From assembly GCF_003605405.2 (NCBI RefSeq), contig NZ_QYTW02000021.1, forward strand, positions 30,252-94,251: a DNA stretch of 64,000 nucleotides, in the 5' to 3' direction. Within the stretch, counting starts at the first letter, position 1. The number at the start of each line of letters is the position of its first letter. Below the pieces are notes generated by a model. The model saw only the letters and a program-made list of their open reading frames with translations, searched no databases and had not been told where the DNA came from. This document shows, piece by piece, positions 43,323 through 52,327 of the stretch. The stretch comes from Siminovitchia terrae (GTDB taxonomy: Bacteria > Bacillota > Bacilli > Bacillales > Bacillaceae_C). Made by a program: the position numbers and the translations under genes.

Positions 43323-44111
43323 ATGATTCAGGAGAAAAAAGCATTCTCGTTATCGACAGAAGAACTAAGCGTAGCGATGATGTTATGTGGCTATGAGCAA
43401 GCGGCGGCTGATGCGCTAAAGAACACACGAGATTGGGAAAGTGATGAGCAACTACAAGAAGTTGTCGGAGAAGCGGAGTTGTTATTACGGCGTCGCGGCT
43501 ATCAAAATGAAAAAGGTGAAATAGATCAGGGACTCGAAAGCCTAGTTCATCTATTGATGAGAGCAGAGAAAAAAGTACGTTGTGTGCATGGTAAAACAGT
43601 GATGCTTTTACATAACATGGGGTCTCAGAAAGTGCTTGTGCAAAAATGTGAAGATGGCATGCATAGCTTTTACGACATGGATATGAGAAAAAATAAACAA
43701 GGTGAAAAAACAATACAAGATTTTTATCAGTTTCCCTCTGAACACCCGATCGAGATGGAGCCCTTTATAATGTCGAGTGAGATGTTCCAGTCTTTTTCCG
43801 TTGCAAAGACGGCAAAACAAATCAACGAATTGCTTTCTGACGGAGAACATCCTCAGGCTATGGAGGCATTCATGGAAGCGTTTGTGAAGAGAGGATGTTT
43901 CCTGAATAATTTTTCATTGATCAAGTCTGACTACATCACAGATGAGAATGAAATTCCAGAAATACATTTGTTTTTACCGTCAAAATCATTTATTTGGTAT
44001 ATCGATTACACGGAAGTAGATACGCAAGGTCAAGTGTACTTCTATCCTACAGAAGCATCCTCATTGATTCAGATGATCATGGCACGGATAAAAATGTGGT
44101 TTGGATTTTAA
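43323..44111 (+). CDS. Unrecognised protein, paralogue 1 of the LXG module
   Basis: This 262-residue soluble protein begins KKAFSLSTEELSVAMMLCGY and has no transmembrane segment. It is paralogous to the next gene: both share LST(D/E)E, a LCGYE motif, RRGY/HRGY and K(V/A)RCV(H/Y)G, in the same order. The opening recalls actinobacterial EspG chaperones of ESX systems, but the similarity is weak and unverified. GGAGGGG 7 bases before ATG 43323 decides the start. It could be a T7SS chaperone or an additional immunity protein. Confidence 0.6.
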   Translation: MIQEKKAFSLSTEELSVAMMLCGYEQAAADALKNTRDWESDEQLQEVVGEAELLLRRRGYQNEKGEIDQGLESLVHLLMRAEKKVRCVHGKTVMLLHNMGSQKVLVQKCEDGMHSFYDMDMRKNKQGEKTIQDFYQFPSEHPIEMEPFIMSSEMFQSFSVAKTAKQINELLSDGEHPQAMEAFMEAFVKRGCFLNNFSLIKSDYITDENEIPEIHLFLPSKSFIWYIDYTEVDTQGQVYFYPTEASSLIQMIMARIKMWFGF

Positions 44112-44144
44112 AAAAAGCGGATGTTCTTATTGGAGGGATGGATG

Positions 44145-44939
44145 ATGAACTTTTTAAAAGAAAAGAAGATCACCTTATCTACAGATGAATTTATTGGGGT
44201 GCTCGCCTTGTGCGGTTATGAGGATGTGGCGCGTGAAGCCTCATTGCTAAAGCGGGATATGACAGAGGAACAGGTAGGCCATTTCGCGTATCACGTAGAA
44301 AGGCTGTTAAAGCATCGCGGTTATTGGGATGAAGCCCGTTCAACACAATTAGTCCAAGAAGTAGAAGATCTGATTCATGCTGTGATGGAGGCGCCAAAAA
44401 AGGCTCGGTGTGTATACGGGCAGTATGCATTAATATTTCATCACCTAGCAGATGGAGGCAGGATCGTCCAACGTTTTGAAGGAATGGATCATATATTTAC
44501 AATGATTAATGCTAATCTTGATTATATGGAGCATCTGATCGACTTTTACGGTTTACCAGAGGAAGAGCCAAGAGAGGGGATCGCACCTTTTAAGATTGAA
44601 AGAGAACTGTTTGATTCCATGGGTACATATACAGATGAAGAAATGGACGCAATTTGTAAGGATGAGGACCATCCAATCTCTTTCCGCTCCTTTTTAAGAG
44701 ACTTTCAAGAACGTCATGCCACTTTTGATTCAATTACGTTTATGTTCGGGGAAGAAGTGGAAGAGGCGCAACGCGATGAGCCAGTATATCTATTTTTAAG
44801 AGGAAAGTCGTGTGTGTGGTTTCTAGATTATAGCTTTGTGACGGAAGCAAATGAAATCGAAGTATATCCTGTGGAAATGAAGGAATATATGAAACTAATT
44901 GCAGAGGAAGAGCTTCCAGCTTGGTTGGAACGGAATTAA
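44145..44939 (+). CDS. Unrecognised protein, paralogue 2 of the LXG module
   Basis: This 264-residue soluble protein (MNFLKEKKITLSTDEFIGVL...) is the tandem paralogue of the preceding gene and 33 bases downstream of it. I take ATG 44145, 7 bases after GGAGGG, though ATG 44142 is possible. Divergence between the two copies is high, so the duplication is old and both are probably kept by selection. Confidence 0.6.
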   Translation: MNFLKEKKITLSTDEFIGVLALCGYEDVAREASLLKRDMTEEQVGHFAYHVERLLKHRGYWDEARSTQLVQEVEDLIHAVMEAPKKARCVYGQYALIFHHLADGGRIVQRFEGMDHIFTMINANLDYMEHLIDFYGLPEEEPREGIAPFKIERELFDSMGTYTDEEMDAICKDEDHPISFRSFLRDFQERHATFDSITFMFGEEVEEAQRDEPVYLFLRGKSCVWFLDYSFVTEANEIEVYPVEMKEYMKLIAEEELPAWLERN

Positions 44940-45080
44940 TATATAAGAAACGTACTTTTCTTGGTGGCGGGCTTTGTAAAGGAGCTCGTCATCTTACTAT
45001 GCGATCAAGAGCCGATACCTGGTAACGTTAATACTTTACTATTGTATCAGGACGTTTTTGAGGCAGCAGAGGCAAGAATT

Positions 45081-45363
45081 ATATTACATTGCAGAGGGAA
45101 TAAGCAGTTATCGGGAAAAGGGATCGAAGACGTTTGAAGATGTAGAGTTTTTATATGTAGAAAACGGGCAATGGTACTGTCAGACAACAGGGCAAGAACC
45201 TGAACGAGTGTTGTTGCCAGAGCATTTAGAAGAGGAAAAGGACGAATTTGAAATCGATAAACGTGAGTATTTGGAACAGGCGATTGAATACAGACGTATA
45301 GTCCCGTATTTTGTAGAGATTCCGGGTGATATAGATGCATCCAAGCCCGACAGATCTGAATAG
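45081..45363 (+). pseudogene. Degraded copy of the candidate immunity gene 3' end
   Basis: This segment is nearly identical to 42,279-42,624, encoding the C-terminal part of the six-helix protein (EGISSYREKGSKTFEDVEFL...). It lacks 21 codons relative to the source (the AVRYFNRLDL region), at a place where the source has a short AGAGAATG direct repeat at both edges. All membrane helices are absent. An open frame runs from 45,058 but has no ribosome site. It is best read as the remnant of a duplicated module. Confidence 0.8.
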
Positions 45364-45443
45364 AGCCGTATTTTTGAAAAAGCTATCAGCTGTTGTAGAG
45401 AATATTTTGGTCCGATAAAAAACGGCTTAAAGGAGAGGCAGAG

Positions 45444-45663
45444 ATGGTAAGTGAAACAAGTCGAACACAAGTCAGTAAAGGAGTATGATTGTTAACCCAG
45501 TTGGAAAAGCCGGAATGTTTATCTTTTGGTGCTACTAAGTTCTAAAATAGGTAAAATCATGGCAGTGCTTACCAAAATAGTTTTTTGGCGGTATATCCCT
45601 TTATTGGTATTTTTATCCAATTCCATTAATCGTAGGTATTGCTTGTGTAACATATGTTAATTG
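45444..45663 (+). pseudogene. Degraded copy of the STM3941-like gene 5' end
   Basis: The 80 bases before it and its start (MVSETSRTQVS) copy 42,625-42,740, including the ribosome site AGGAGAGGCAGAG. A change near 45,478 causes a stop after 14 codons. Downstream only faint similarity remains, e.g. IPLIVGIACVTYVN in another frame. The right limit is approximate. Confidence 0.65.
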
Positions 45664-45729
45664 AAGGGACAAGAACTGACTTAAAATAGGCAATGAATGC
45701 TGTTCAGTATAACTAAGGAGGATAAACAT

Positions 45730-46629
45730 TTGTTTAAAATTATTATTCCAAAAGCACCTTTTGATTTTAAAAAAATATTAAAAAGAATGTCATCAAGGAA
45801 TAATAATAACGTACTTATTAATGAGGAAAATTTATCTCTTCAACGAATTGTAACCATAGATTCCCAACCAACTCTTTTATACGTTACTTTTCAGGGAGAT
45901 ATTGATCATCCACTTTTAAAGGTACATATTCCTAACAACACTAGCAGGATTCAACAAGAGAAGCTATTTCAGCTTGTTCGACACATGTTTTCAACTGAGT
46001 GTGATCTATTAAAGTGCTACGATTCTTTGTCAGGCTCTCCCTATCTAAAACCACTTATTAATCAATTTTATGGTTTAAGGCTAGTGTTGGAGCCAAGTTT
46101 ATTCGAAGCGATTGCAAAATTAATCATTTATCAACAAATAAATACCACTTTTGCAGCGGAGCTTGTTAATAGATTAATGACTCTTACTGCTGAGGAAGTA
46201 GAGGTGGAAGGGAATTGTTTGCCAATTTTTCCTTCACCAGAATCAATAGCAAAACTGTCCTATAACCAATTAAGAAGAATATCTTTTAATCAGAGGAAGG
46301 CTGAATATGTGATAGATTTTGCACAAAATATTGTGGAAGGAAAAATTAACTTAGATCATTTTTGGAAATTAACAGATGAAGAGATCATTCAAATTCTATC
46401 AAACGTAAGAGGAATTGGTAAATGGACAATTGAATGTACCCTTCTTTTTGGGATGGGAAGATTAAATATATTACCTGCGGGAGATATTGCGTTAAGGAAA
46501 GTTATTAAAAATGTTTGGGGACTAAAACAAACCCCTTCAGAAAAAGATGTTGAAAAATTAGGGCATAATTGGTCACCTTATAAGAGCTATGCAAGCTACT
46601 ATTTGTGGTGTAGTGCAAAGCTCTTTTAA
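45730..46629 (+). CDS. DNA-3-methyladenine glycosylase II (AlkA-like, HhH-GPD family)
   Basis: This 299-residue base-excision repair enzyme removes alkylated bases. The helix-hairpin-helix is at about 225-235 (NVRGIGKWTIE) and the catalytic Asp is Asp252 in LPAGDIALRK, with the invariant GD. The start is TTG, 8 bases after AAGGAGG (45715-45721). It is markedly more AT-rich than the ribosomal region, and it lies at the edge of the island, next to the repeat copy B, so it may be cargo. Confidence 0.88.
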   Translation: MFKIIIPKAPFDFKKILKRMSSRNNNNVLINEENLSLQRIVTIDSQPTLLYVTFQGDIDHPLLKVHIPNNTSRIQQEKLFQLVRHMFSTECDLLKCYDSLSGSPYLKPLINQFYGLRLVLEPSLFEAIAKLIIYQQINTTFAAELVNRLMTLTAEEVEVEGNCLPIFPSPESIAKLSYNQLRRISFNQRKAEYVIDFAQNIVEGKINLDHFWKLTDEEIIQILSNVRGIGKWTIECTLLFGMGRLNILPAGDIALRKVIKNVWGLKQTPSEKDVEKLGHNWSPYKSYASYYLWCSAKLF

Positions 46630-46987
46630 AGTAAGGGAGAACACACTGGTAGCAGGCTGCAGCAACTTAATTGACTGGAAAGTTATAAGTAAAAAACTTC
46701 AAACTCCCATTTTATACTGATAGTGGTTATCACTTTGATGAAACGAGGCTTTCCAAGCCATCGAAGTCCTGAAAGAATTTGCGAATTGATATCAACTAAC
46801 TTAGATATTTGTACACCTTCCCACAAAAAGCATGACTGAATTATTATGATGATTAATTAATATTAAAATTTGATGAAATCGGTGAAATTTAAAATTCACA
46901 GAACCCGAAGTATCAAGGCTATGAGTGTTTATGAGCAAACTTGAAAATTTAGTAATTATCGAACGTAAAACGTGTAGAGCGAAGGGC
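46630..46987. other. AT-rich spacer with no gene
   Basis: All frames are interrupted. No promoter, hairpin or repeat stands out before the rpsI-like repeat at 46,988. It may be decayed island DNA. Confidence 0.5.
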
Positions 46988-47053
46988 TAATATCGTTGTC
47001 ATATCAAGATGTTTACAGCCTCTTCCCGAGATGTTCGGGAAGGGGTTTTTTAG
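46988..47053. repeat. Copy B of the rpsI-terminator direct repeat (possible attachment site)
   Basis: TAATATCGTTGTCATATCAA repeats the sequence at the rpsI stop codon exactly. It is followed by a terminator-like hairpin (CCTCTTCCCGA / TCGGGAAGGGG then TTTTTT) that matches the rpsI terminator with changes. Same orientation as copy A, 19 kb away. No ribosomal coding sequence precedes it. Confidence 0.65.
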
Positions 47054-47244
47054 TACCGAAAAATTGAAATGGCCACTCTTCGACTACTCTTTATTAAAAA
47101 TCCAACACAGTCATGAGTATCTCCTTTGGCGGCCTCCGAAACGTGCGTGTAGACGTTCATCATTGTTTGAATGCAAAAGCCTTGATTATCCTCTTCCCTG
47201 AATAAAAGAGAATCGTGAGTGTATCTAAAACCGTGTACAGTCAT
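47050..47244 (-). pseudogene. C-terminal remnant of a phage-type tyrosine integrase
   Basis: The 64-residue frame contains TVHGFRYTHDSLLF, matching the integrase box-II HGFRHTHASLLF, and IQTMMNVYTHVSEAAK, matching the region with the catalytic Tyr (QTTMNIYTHV). The expected stretch between them, including LGHSD, is deleted, and no catalytic N-terminal part remains; upstream codons in another frame (FKKHLELPNLK) hint at a frameshift. It abuts repeat copy B, the usual arrangement of integrase and att site. Confidence 0.75.
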
Positions 47245-47547
47245 TTTAGGTTAGGAAGCTCAAGATGTTTTTTAAAGAATATTGCTTATGAATCGTTTCA
47301 AGATGATAGTCGAAGTGGTTTATTTGTCTTTTCCCCTAATGATTTCTAAAAAATGAAACGTTTTCGCATCGGTTCAGTTCTATTTCGAAGCAAAAAGGTT
47401 AGAAGCATACAGTTTTTTATATCAAAGATTTTAATTTTTTGCTAGATTTCTCAGGATATAGAATTTTGGCATAATATTTGCAATTAATCTATGAGTGAAG
47501 GGATGCATAGGAAGGTTGCTGGACCGAATCAAATGGAGGTTATTTTA
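47245..47547. other. Non-coding spacer
   Basis: Apart from possible decayed integrase sequence near 47,245-47,330, I see no gene, repeat or clear promoter. Confidence 0.4.
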
Positions 47548-47658
47548 ATGAAAGATTTTTTCGGACAACTGTGCTTCAATTCAATCATGATCAGGACAGG
47601 AGGAATGCACGAAGTCTGCTTGATGAATGAGTCAATAAAAGAAAATCTTAAGGAGTGA
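47548..47658 (+). CDS. Possible 36-residue leader ORF before the amidohydrolase
   Basis: The frame MKDFFGQLCFNSIMIRTGGM... has a fair ribosome site (ATGGAGG, 8 bases) and ends AAGGAGTGA, so its stop overlaps the ribosome site of the next gene. That arrangement suggests translational coupling. No family is recognised. Confidence 0.35.
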   Translation: MKDFFGQLCFNSIMIRTGGMHEVCLMNESIKENLKE

Positions 47659-47663
47659 AGTAT

Positions 47664-49475
47664 GTGAATAGTATTTTACGAAACAACAAATTAAAATTTT
47701 TAGCCTTAATGCTCATCTCATTACTACTAATATTAAGTGCCTGTACTGAAAAATCAGATGTAACCAAAGAAAAAGAGTCAGATGCTGCCACCCAAAAGGA
47801 CACTGCGACATCCGATGAAGCCTCTCTTGTTCTCAAAAATGGTATCGTTTACACTATGGAGGAAGATCAGTCAACTGCTGAAGCAATTGCGGTAAAAGAC
47901 GGGGAAATCATGTTTGTTGGAAGTAGTTCCGACGCAGAAAAATATGTGGGGGACAAAACGGAAGTGATTGACCTGGAAGGCAAGATGGTGTCTCCTGGCT
48001 TTATAGATGGTCATACCCACCCGCCAGGATTGTGGACTACCAAGCTTTTTAAAGTGGATCTTTCAGTCTTAAAAAAACACGAGGATTATGTTAAAGCTGT
48101 AGCTGATTTTAGAAAGAAGAATTCAGATGCTGAGATTATTACTGGAAGCGGATGGGTCAATGGCCCGTATGAGCAGTCAGATGGCACGAATCCTGGTCCA
48201 AAGAAAGAAGATTTGGATGCGGTTGTTTCCGACGTTCCGGTAATTCTTAGCTCCATAGATGGACATTCTGTATGGGTAAACTCCAAGGCACTTGAAATGG
48301 CCAACATTACAAAAGACACAAAGGCTCCTAAAGGAGGAATGATTGAGCGTAATAGTGATGGCTCTCCTCGCGGAGTTTTGCGAGAAGGTGCAGTTGATTT
48401 ACTTGCAGATGTTCAGGCCTTGTTTAATTTAACAGAGGAACAATATAAAGAGGCCATCTTGGGATTCCAAGAGGAAATGCATAGTTTTGGTATGACTGGC
48501 ATCATGAACATGTCGGGTAGTGATATGAGCTTGAAAGTTATGAAGGAATTAGAAGAAGAGGGTAAGCTAACAATGCGAGTTGCCAATGCTTTTACCTTTG
48601 ATCCCGGCACGAAGCCTGATGAGGGGGTAAAGAAAATACTCGCTGCAGGCAAAAAGTACAACTCAGATTGGATTTCAGTAAATACGGTTAAACTATTTTC
48701 TGATGGCGTGACTGAGGGAAAAACTGCGTTGTTTGTGGAGCCGTACACTAAGAATGCCGGAATGGGAGATCACCATCACGGTGATGCGAATTGGGAGCTT
48801 GATGATTTCAACAAGATGGTTTCCCAGTTGGATAAGGAAGGCATACAAGTGCATATCCACGCAATCGGTGATGGGGCTGTTAAAATGAGCCTGGATGCCT
48901 TTGAACTTGCTAAAAAAGATAACGGAGAACGTGATTCGCGCCACACCATTACTCATATAAGCGCTATTCAAGATAGTGACATCCCCCGTATGGCAGACCT
49001 GAATGTGGTTGCTGCTTTACAGCCATTCTGGTTTTATAAGGATCAGTATTATGAGCTGGAAAAAGCAATGATAGGAGAGGAACGTGCGCTTGCCATGTAT
49101 CCGACTCGAAAGATGTGGGATGAGGGAATCACTATCGCTAGTGCCAGTGATTATCCGCCAACACCGGATTATCGCCCACTGAATGCCATAGAGACAGGGG
49201 TTACTAGAAATAGCCCTTACCTGGAAGAACAAGATTCTGATATGATCCGCAATGCAGATCAGGCGCTTACTATAGAAGAAATGTTGCAGTCATATACAAA
49301 GAATGTTGCATATCAAATCTTTAGGGACGATGACTTAGGTTCTCTCAAGATTGGTAAAAAAGCGGATATGGTCGTTCTTGACGAAGATATTACCAAAGTT
49401 GAGCCTAAAGATATCTCTGAAACTCCTGTCGCATATACGATTGTTGATGGGAAGGTTGTCTATAAAGGAAAATAA
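47664..49475 (+). CDS. Lipoprotein amidohydrolase of the YtcJ/Amidohydro_3 family
   Basis: This metal-dependent hydrolase (603 residues) has a lipoprotein signal (LILSAC, Cys27) and is predicted to be anchored outside the membrane. The metal motif GHTHPPG follows PGFID, and later His residues occur in HIHAIGDGAV and HTITHIS. The C-terminal SLKIGKKADMVVLD strand is typical. Substrate unknown; family members act on N-substituted formamides or cyclic amides. GTG 47664 is chosen, 8 bases after AAGGAG; GTG 47655 overlaps that site. Confidence 0.85.
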   Translation: MNSILRNNKLKFLALMLISLLLILSACTEKSDVTKEKESDAATQKDTATSDEASLVLKNGIVYTMEEDQSTAEAIAVKDGEIMFVGSSSDAEKYVGDKTEVIDLEGKMVSPGFIDGHTHPPGLWTTKLFKVDLSVLKKHEDYVKAVADFRKKNSDAEIITGSGWVNGPYEQSDGTNPGPKKEDLDAVVSDVPVILSSIDGHSVWVNSKALEMANITKDTKAPKGGMIERNSDGSPRGVLREGAVDLLADVQALFNLTEEQYKEAILGFQEEMHSFGMTGIMNMSGSDMSLKVMKELEEEGKLTMRVANAFTFDPGTKPDEGVKKILAAGKKYNSDWISVNTVKLFSDGVTEGKTALFVEPYTKNAGMGDHHHGDANWELDDFNKMVSQLDKEGIQVHIHAIGDGAVKMSLDAFELAKKDNGERDSRHTITHISAIQDSDIPRMADLNVVAALQPFWFYKDQYYELEKAMIGEERALAMYPTRKMWDEGITIASASDYPPTPDYRPLNAIETGVTRNSPYLEEQDSDMIRNADQALTIEEMLQSYTKNVAYQIFRDDDLGSLKIGKKADMVVLDEDITKVEPKDISETPVAYTIVDGKVVYKGK

Positions 49476-49597
49476 AGTCGACCTTTTCTGTTCAGAGAAA
49501 AACAAATGATCTAGGTGCTGTAACTTAAGTAGATAAAGGCACAGCGATAGAACGGATGAATTTGAAAAAATATATTTATCTATAAACTAAAATCTGT

Positions 49598-49632
49598 AAA
49601 GGGACTGCCGGTAAGATGAGGCAGTCCTTTTT
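49598..49632 (+). terminator. Terminator after the amidohydrolase
   Basis: GGGACTGCC (49601-49609) pairs with GGCAGTCC (49620-49627) and is followed by TTTTT. It lies 122 bases past the stop; the sequence between holds no gene. Confidence 0.9.
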
Positions 49633-49723
49633 ATGTGTGCAAAAACATTGAAGAGAAAGGAAAGACCATAGTTCAATGAATGTGATTTTCCCCAAAAATG
49701 ATTTTTTTTATGCAATTATGTCG

Positions 49724-49774
49724 TTGACAGATATAGCGGGTGGTGATATATTTTGTATATCGAGGGACGATATA
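49724..49774 (+). promoter_or_regulatory. padR promoter with inverted-repeat operator
   Basis: TTGACA (49724-49729), a 17-base spacer and TATATT (49747-49752). Just downstream lies a perfect 7-bp inverted repeat, TATATCGAGGGACGATATA (49756-49774), placed over the likely transcription start. This is consistent with autorepression by PadR. Confidence 0.7.
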
Positions 49775-49799
49775 ACGATGTACGATAGGTGGTATCATA

Positions 49800-50117
49800 A
49801 TGGAACAAAATTCTCCTCTGACTGAAGGCGTTTATTATATCCTTTTGTCCTTGTATGAGCCGAGGCATGGATATGGGATTATGCAGTTTGTTTCTGAGTT
49901 GAGCAATGGTCGTGTGGAGCTTGGTGCCGGAACGATTTATGGGGCGATCAAAACATTGGTAAAGAAAAAGTGGATTGTGCCATTGGAAGAGGATGGCCGA
50001 AAAAAAGAGTATGTGATTACGGATGAAGGACGATTGATTGTCGAGCGTGAAATCGAACGACTTTGTGAACTGTATAAGAACGGTTTGCTAATTGCGAAGG
50101 GAGAGAACCCGTCATGA
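49800..50117 (+). CDS. PadR-family transcriptional regulator
   Basis: This 105-residue winged-helix repressor has the PadR core YYILLSLYEPRHGYGIMQFV and GAGTIYGAIKTLVKKKWI. The short C-terminal helix (subfamily 2 size) would mediate dimerisation. It is four bases coupled to a DUF2812 gene (ATGA overlap), a recurrent Firmicutes pair thought to respond to envelope stress. Confidence 0.92.
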   Translation: MEQNSPLTEGVYYILLSLYEPRHGYGIMQFVSELSNGRVELGAGTIYGAIKTLVKKKWIVPLEEDGRKKEYVITDEGRLIVEREIERLCELYKNGLLIAKGENPS

Positions 50118-50653
50118 AGAAAGTAGTGTATCGCTTTTATTTAGACTATGAAAAAGAAGAGAATTGGATCAATGAGATGAGCGCGAAGGGGTGGCATTTA
50201 GAGAAGTTTGCTTTAGGAAGATTCACCTTTACAAAAGGTGAGCCCGGAAAATATATTTATAGAAATGAATTTATTTCTGAAATGAAAACAAAAGAGAAAA
50301 AAGAATACTTTGAGTTTCTCTCTGACAGCGGAATTATTGTTATTCATGAATTTGGCGGCTGGGTATATATAAAAAAAGAGGCAAATGAAGGCCCTTTTGA
50401 ATTATTTACAGATAATGACTCGCACATCGCTTATTATAACCGCATGATGAATTTCTTTATTGCCATCTTTTTCGTCAATGTATTCTTTGGTATTTTAAAT
50501 TTTAATATTATGGATGACGGCAAGAATTTAGGATATGTGAAAATGACGGCTGGGTCGTTGAATATCATGGTTGCTTTCCTGTTAATGTTTCCTATCTATA
50601 AAATAATTCGACGAAAAAAAGAATTAGAGAAGCAGCAGCAATTTTTTGAATGA
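50114..50653 (+). CDS. DUF2812 membrane protein
   Basis: This 179-residue protein has a soluble N-terminal part with the DUF2812 hallmark EENWINEMSAKGWHLEKFALGR and two C-terminal transmembrane helices (about 113-133 and 146-165). Function is unknown; members pair with PadR repressors and may sense membrane-active stress. Start overlaps the padR stop. Confidence 0.85.
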   Translation: MKKVVYRFYLDYEKEENWINEMSAKGWHLEKFALGRFTFTKGEPGKYIYRNEFISEMKTKEKKEYFEFLSDSGIIVIHEFGGWVYIKKEANEGPFELFTDNDSHIAYYNRMMNFFIAIFFVNVFFGILNFNIMDDGKNLGYVKMTAGSLNIMVAFLLMFPIYKIIRRKKELEKQQQFFE

Positions 50654-50785
50654 TGCGGAGTATGAATAGCTCATAAAAACCCTCCCTTTACAGCTGTTTT
50701 TGTTACTCATTTTGGTCCACTCTCTGATATTCTTCTTTTTCAAATTGGGGCCTGTTATGACTTCACATCAAAACAGGCCTTAACT

Positions 50786-52327
50786 TTATTCAACTCTAAT
50801 GTCATTTTTACGGTTCGCATACCACTGGAAAAATGAATGCGCCAGTTCAACTGGAACATCTTCTACGCTTGAATGATGCACTGGCTTCCCCCTATTGGTA
50901 GTCTCAATTGACGCGAGGCCAAGCCATTTTTGAATAATGTTCCGGGTCATCTTTACTTCAATCACTTTTTCTCGTTTAGAAACGAATAAAGAGGTAGTGA
51001 GTGCTCCTGTTTTAAATTGAATAAATTGCCCATTCATGACGTAACTGGTATGGAAAAAATTTAACAATCTCGCTAGTAGAATACAAACTAAAAGAGCAGC
51101 TGACAGAACTATCCAAGCCTGCTCCACGCCCCAAATTACTGGCTTAAAATAATATAAAACAATTGTAGCAATAAGCCAGAACCAGCTTGGAGACAATATG
51201 CGTACCCAAAGGGACTTTTTCGGAAGACGAATCATTTCCTGAGTAATCGTATATGAGGGCAGAATGTCTGAAACCAATTCATACGCTTTATTAATCGGCA
51301 GAAAAGGGTATAGTGTACTAGTTTCGAGCGTCTCTTCTCCAAAGTTTAGCTTACCTGCACTTCTTAACTTCACTTCGGCAAGCCCCAATAACCTTTTCAT
51401 CATTGACTGGTTAATTTCAATTGCCTGCACCTTTTCTTTTGAAATAGTGAAGGCTGTTTCATCAATAATACCCCTAGTAATATATATGTGACTTGAATCT
51501 GAAGATATTTTATAGTTCCCATACTTTAAGTGCGTTCTCACAATTCCAAAGCCTGCGGAAGCAATAATGAGTATGATAACAAGGATGGTCGTCACCCACC
51601 ACGAGCTTATCAGCTGTTTAAATAATCCCCCCGTAGAATCCTCTAAATGAAAAATTTCATTGATTTTATAATAAAATGAGCCAATTAAAGGTATAAGAAC
51701 AAAGAAACTTAAAGATGTAAAGGATGCTTTTAAGATATCCTTCTTGGTTGACTCGAAATGAATGGCTCGATTTGGATCCTCCTGTGGAATTACAACCCCT
51801 GGATTTTCGGTTGTACAATACTGTTGCTCAACTTTAAGTCCCTCGTCATTAATTTCATGCCTCAAACCCGCGGATTTACTTCGACCGGCATTTTTCACGT
51901 ATGTCTCCATCCACTCGGCTTCTGTTTGTGAGATCACATCGAATTTTATCGTCGAACCTTCATCTTTTACCCCAGTTTCGAAATGAATAGAGGTCATATT
52001 AAACATACGATGGAAAATCGATGTATGGCGATTCACGTTCTGAATTTTAGAAAAAGGAATGGTTTGTTCAGATTTGCTGAAAAGTCCTTTATAAAGATGA
52101 AAAGATTGATGATCAAGTTCGTATTTGTGGGTGAACCATTTATAGATGATTGATAAAAAAGTCCATCCAACTGCGAGTAAGAAAACAATTCGGCCATATT
52201 TTATGAAAAGCGATGCAGATCCCGCTTTTATCACGTATAAGTAAATCACAAAGAAAAAGGAGTTTCTGACTAATTTACCTAAATCAAAAAGCACTACAAG
52301 TGGAGAATAACGTTTGATCCTTGTCAT
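50786..52327 (-). CDS. ydbT: Membrane protein with bacterial PH domains, YdbT-like
   Basis: This 513-residue protein alternates pairs of transmembrane helices with three bPH_2 (DUF304) domains, the last having GQFIQFKTGALTTSLFVSKR. In B. subtilis YdbST confers resistance to the circular peptide amylocyclicin under sigma-W control. It overlaps ydbS by four bases. It is the last gene of the permease-ATPase-ydbS-ydbT operon. Confidence 0.85.
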   Translation of the reverse strand: MTRIKRYSPLVVLFDLGKLVRNSFFFVIYLYVIKAGSASLFIKYGRIVFLLAVGWTFLSIIYKWFTHKYELDHQSFHLYKGLFSKSEQTIPFSKIQNVNRHTSIFHRMFNMTSIHFETGVKDEGSTIKFDVISQTEAEWMETYVKNAGRSKSAGLRHEINDEGLKVEQQYCTTENPGVVIPQEDPNRAIHFESTKKDILKASFTSLSFFVLIPLIGSFYYKINEIFHLEDSTGGLFKQLISSWWVTTILVIILIIASAGFGIVRTHLKYGNYKISSDSSHIYITRGIIDETAFTISKEKVQAIEINQSMMKRLLGLAEVKLRSAGKLNFGEETLETSTLYPFLPINKAYELVSDILPSYTITQEMIRLPKKSLWVRILSPSWFWLIATIVLYYFKPVIWGVEQAWIVLSAALLVCILLARLLNFFHTSYVMNGQFIQFKTGALTTSLFVSKREKVIEVKMTRNIIQKWLGLASIETTNRGKPVHHSSVEDVPVELAHSFFQWYANRKNDIRVE

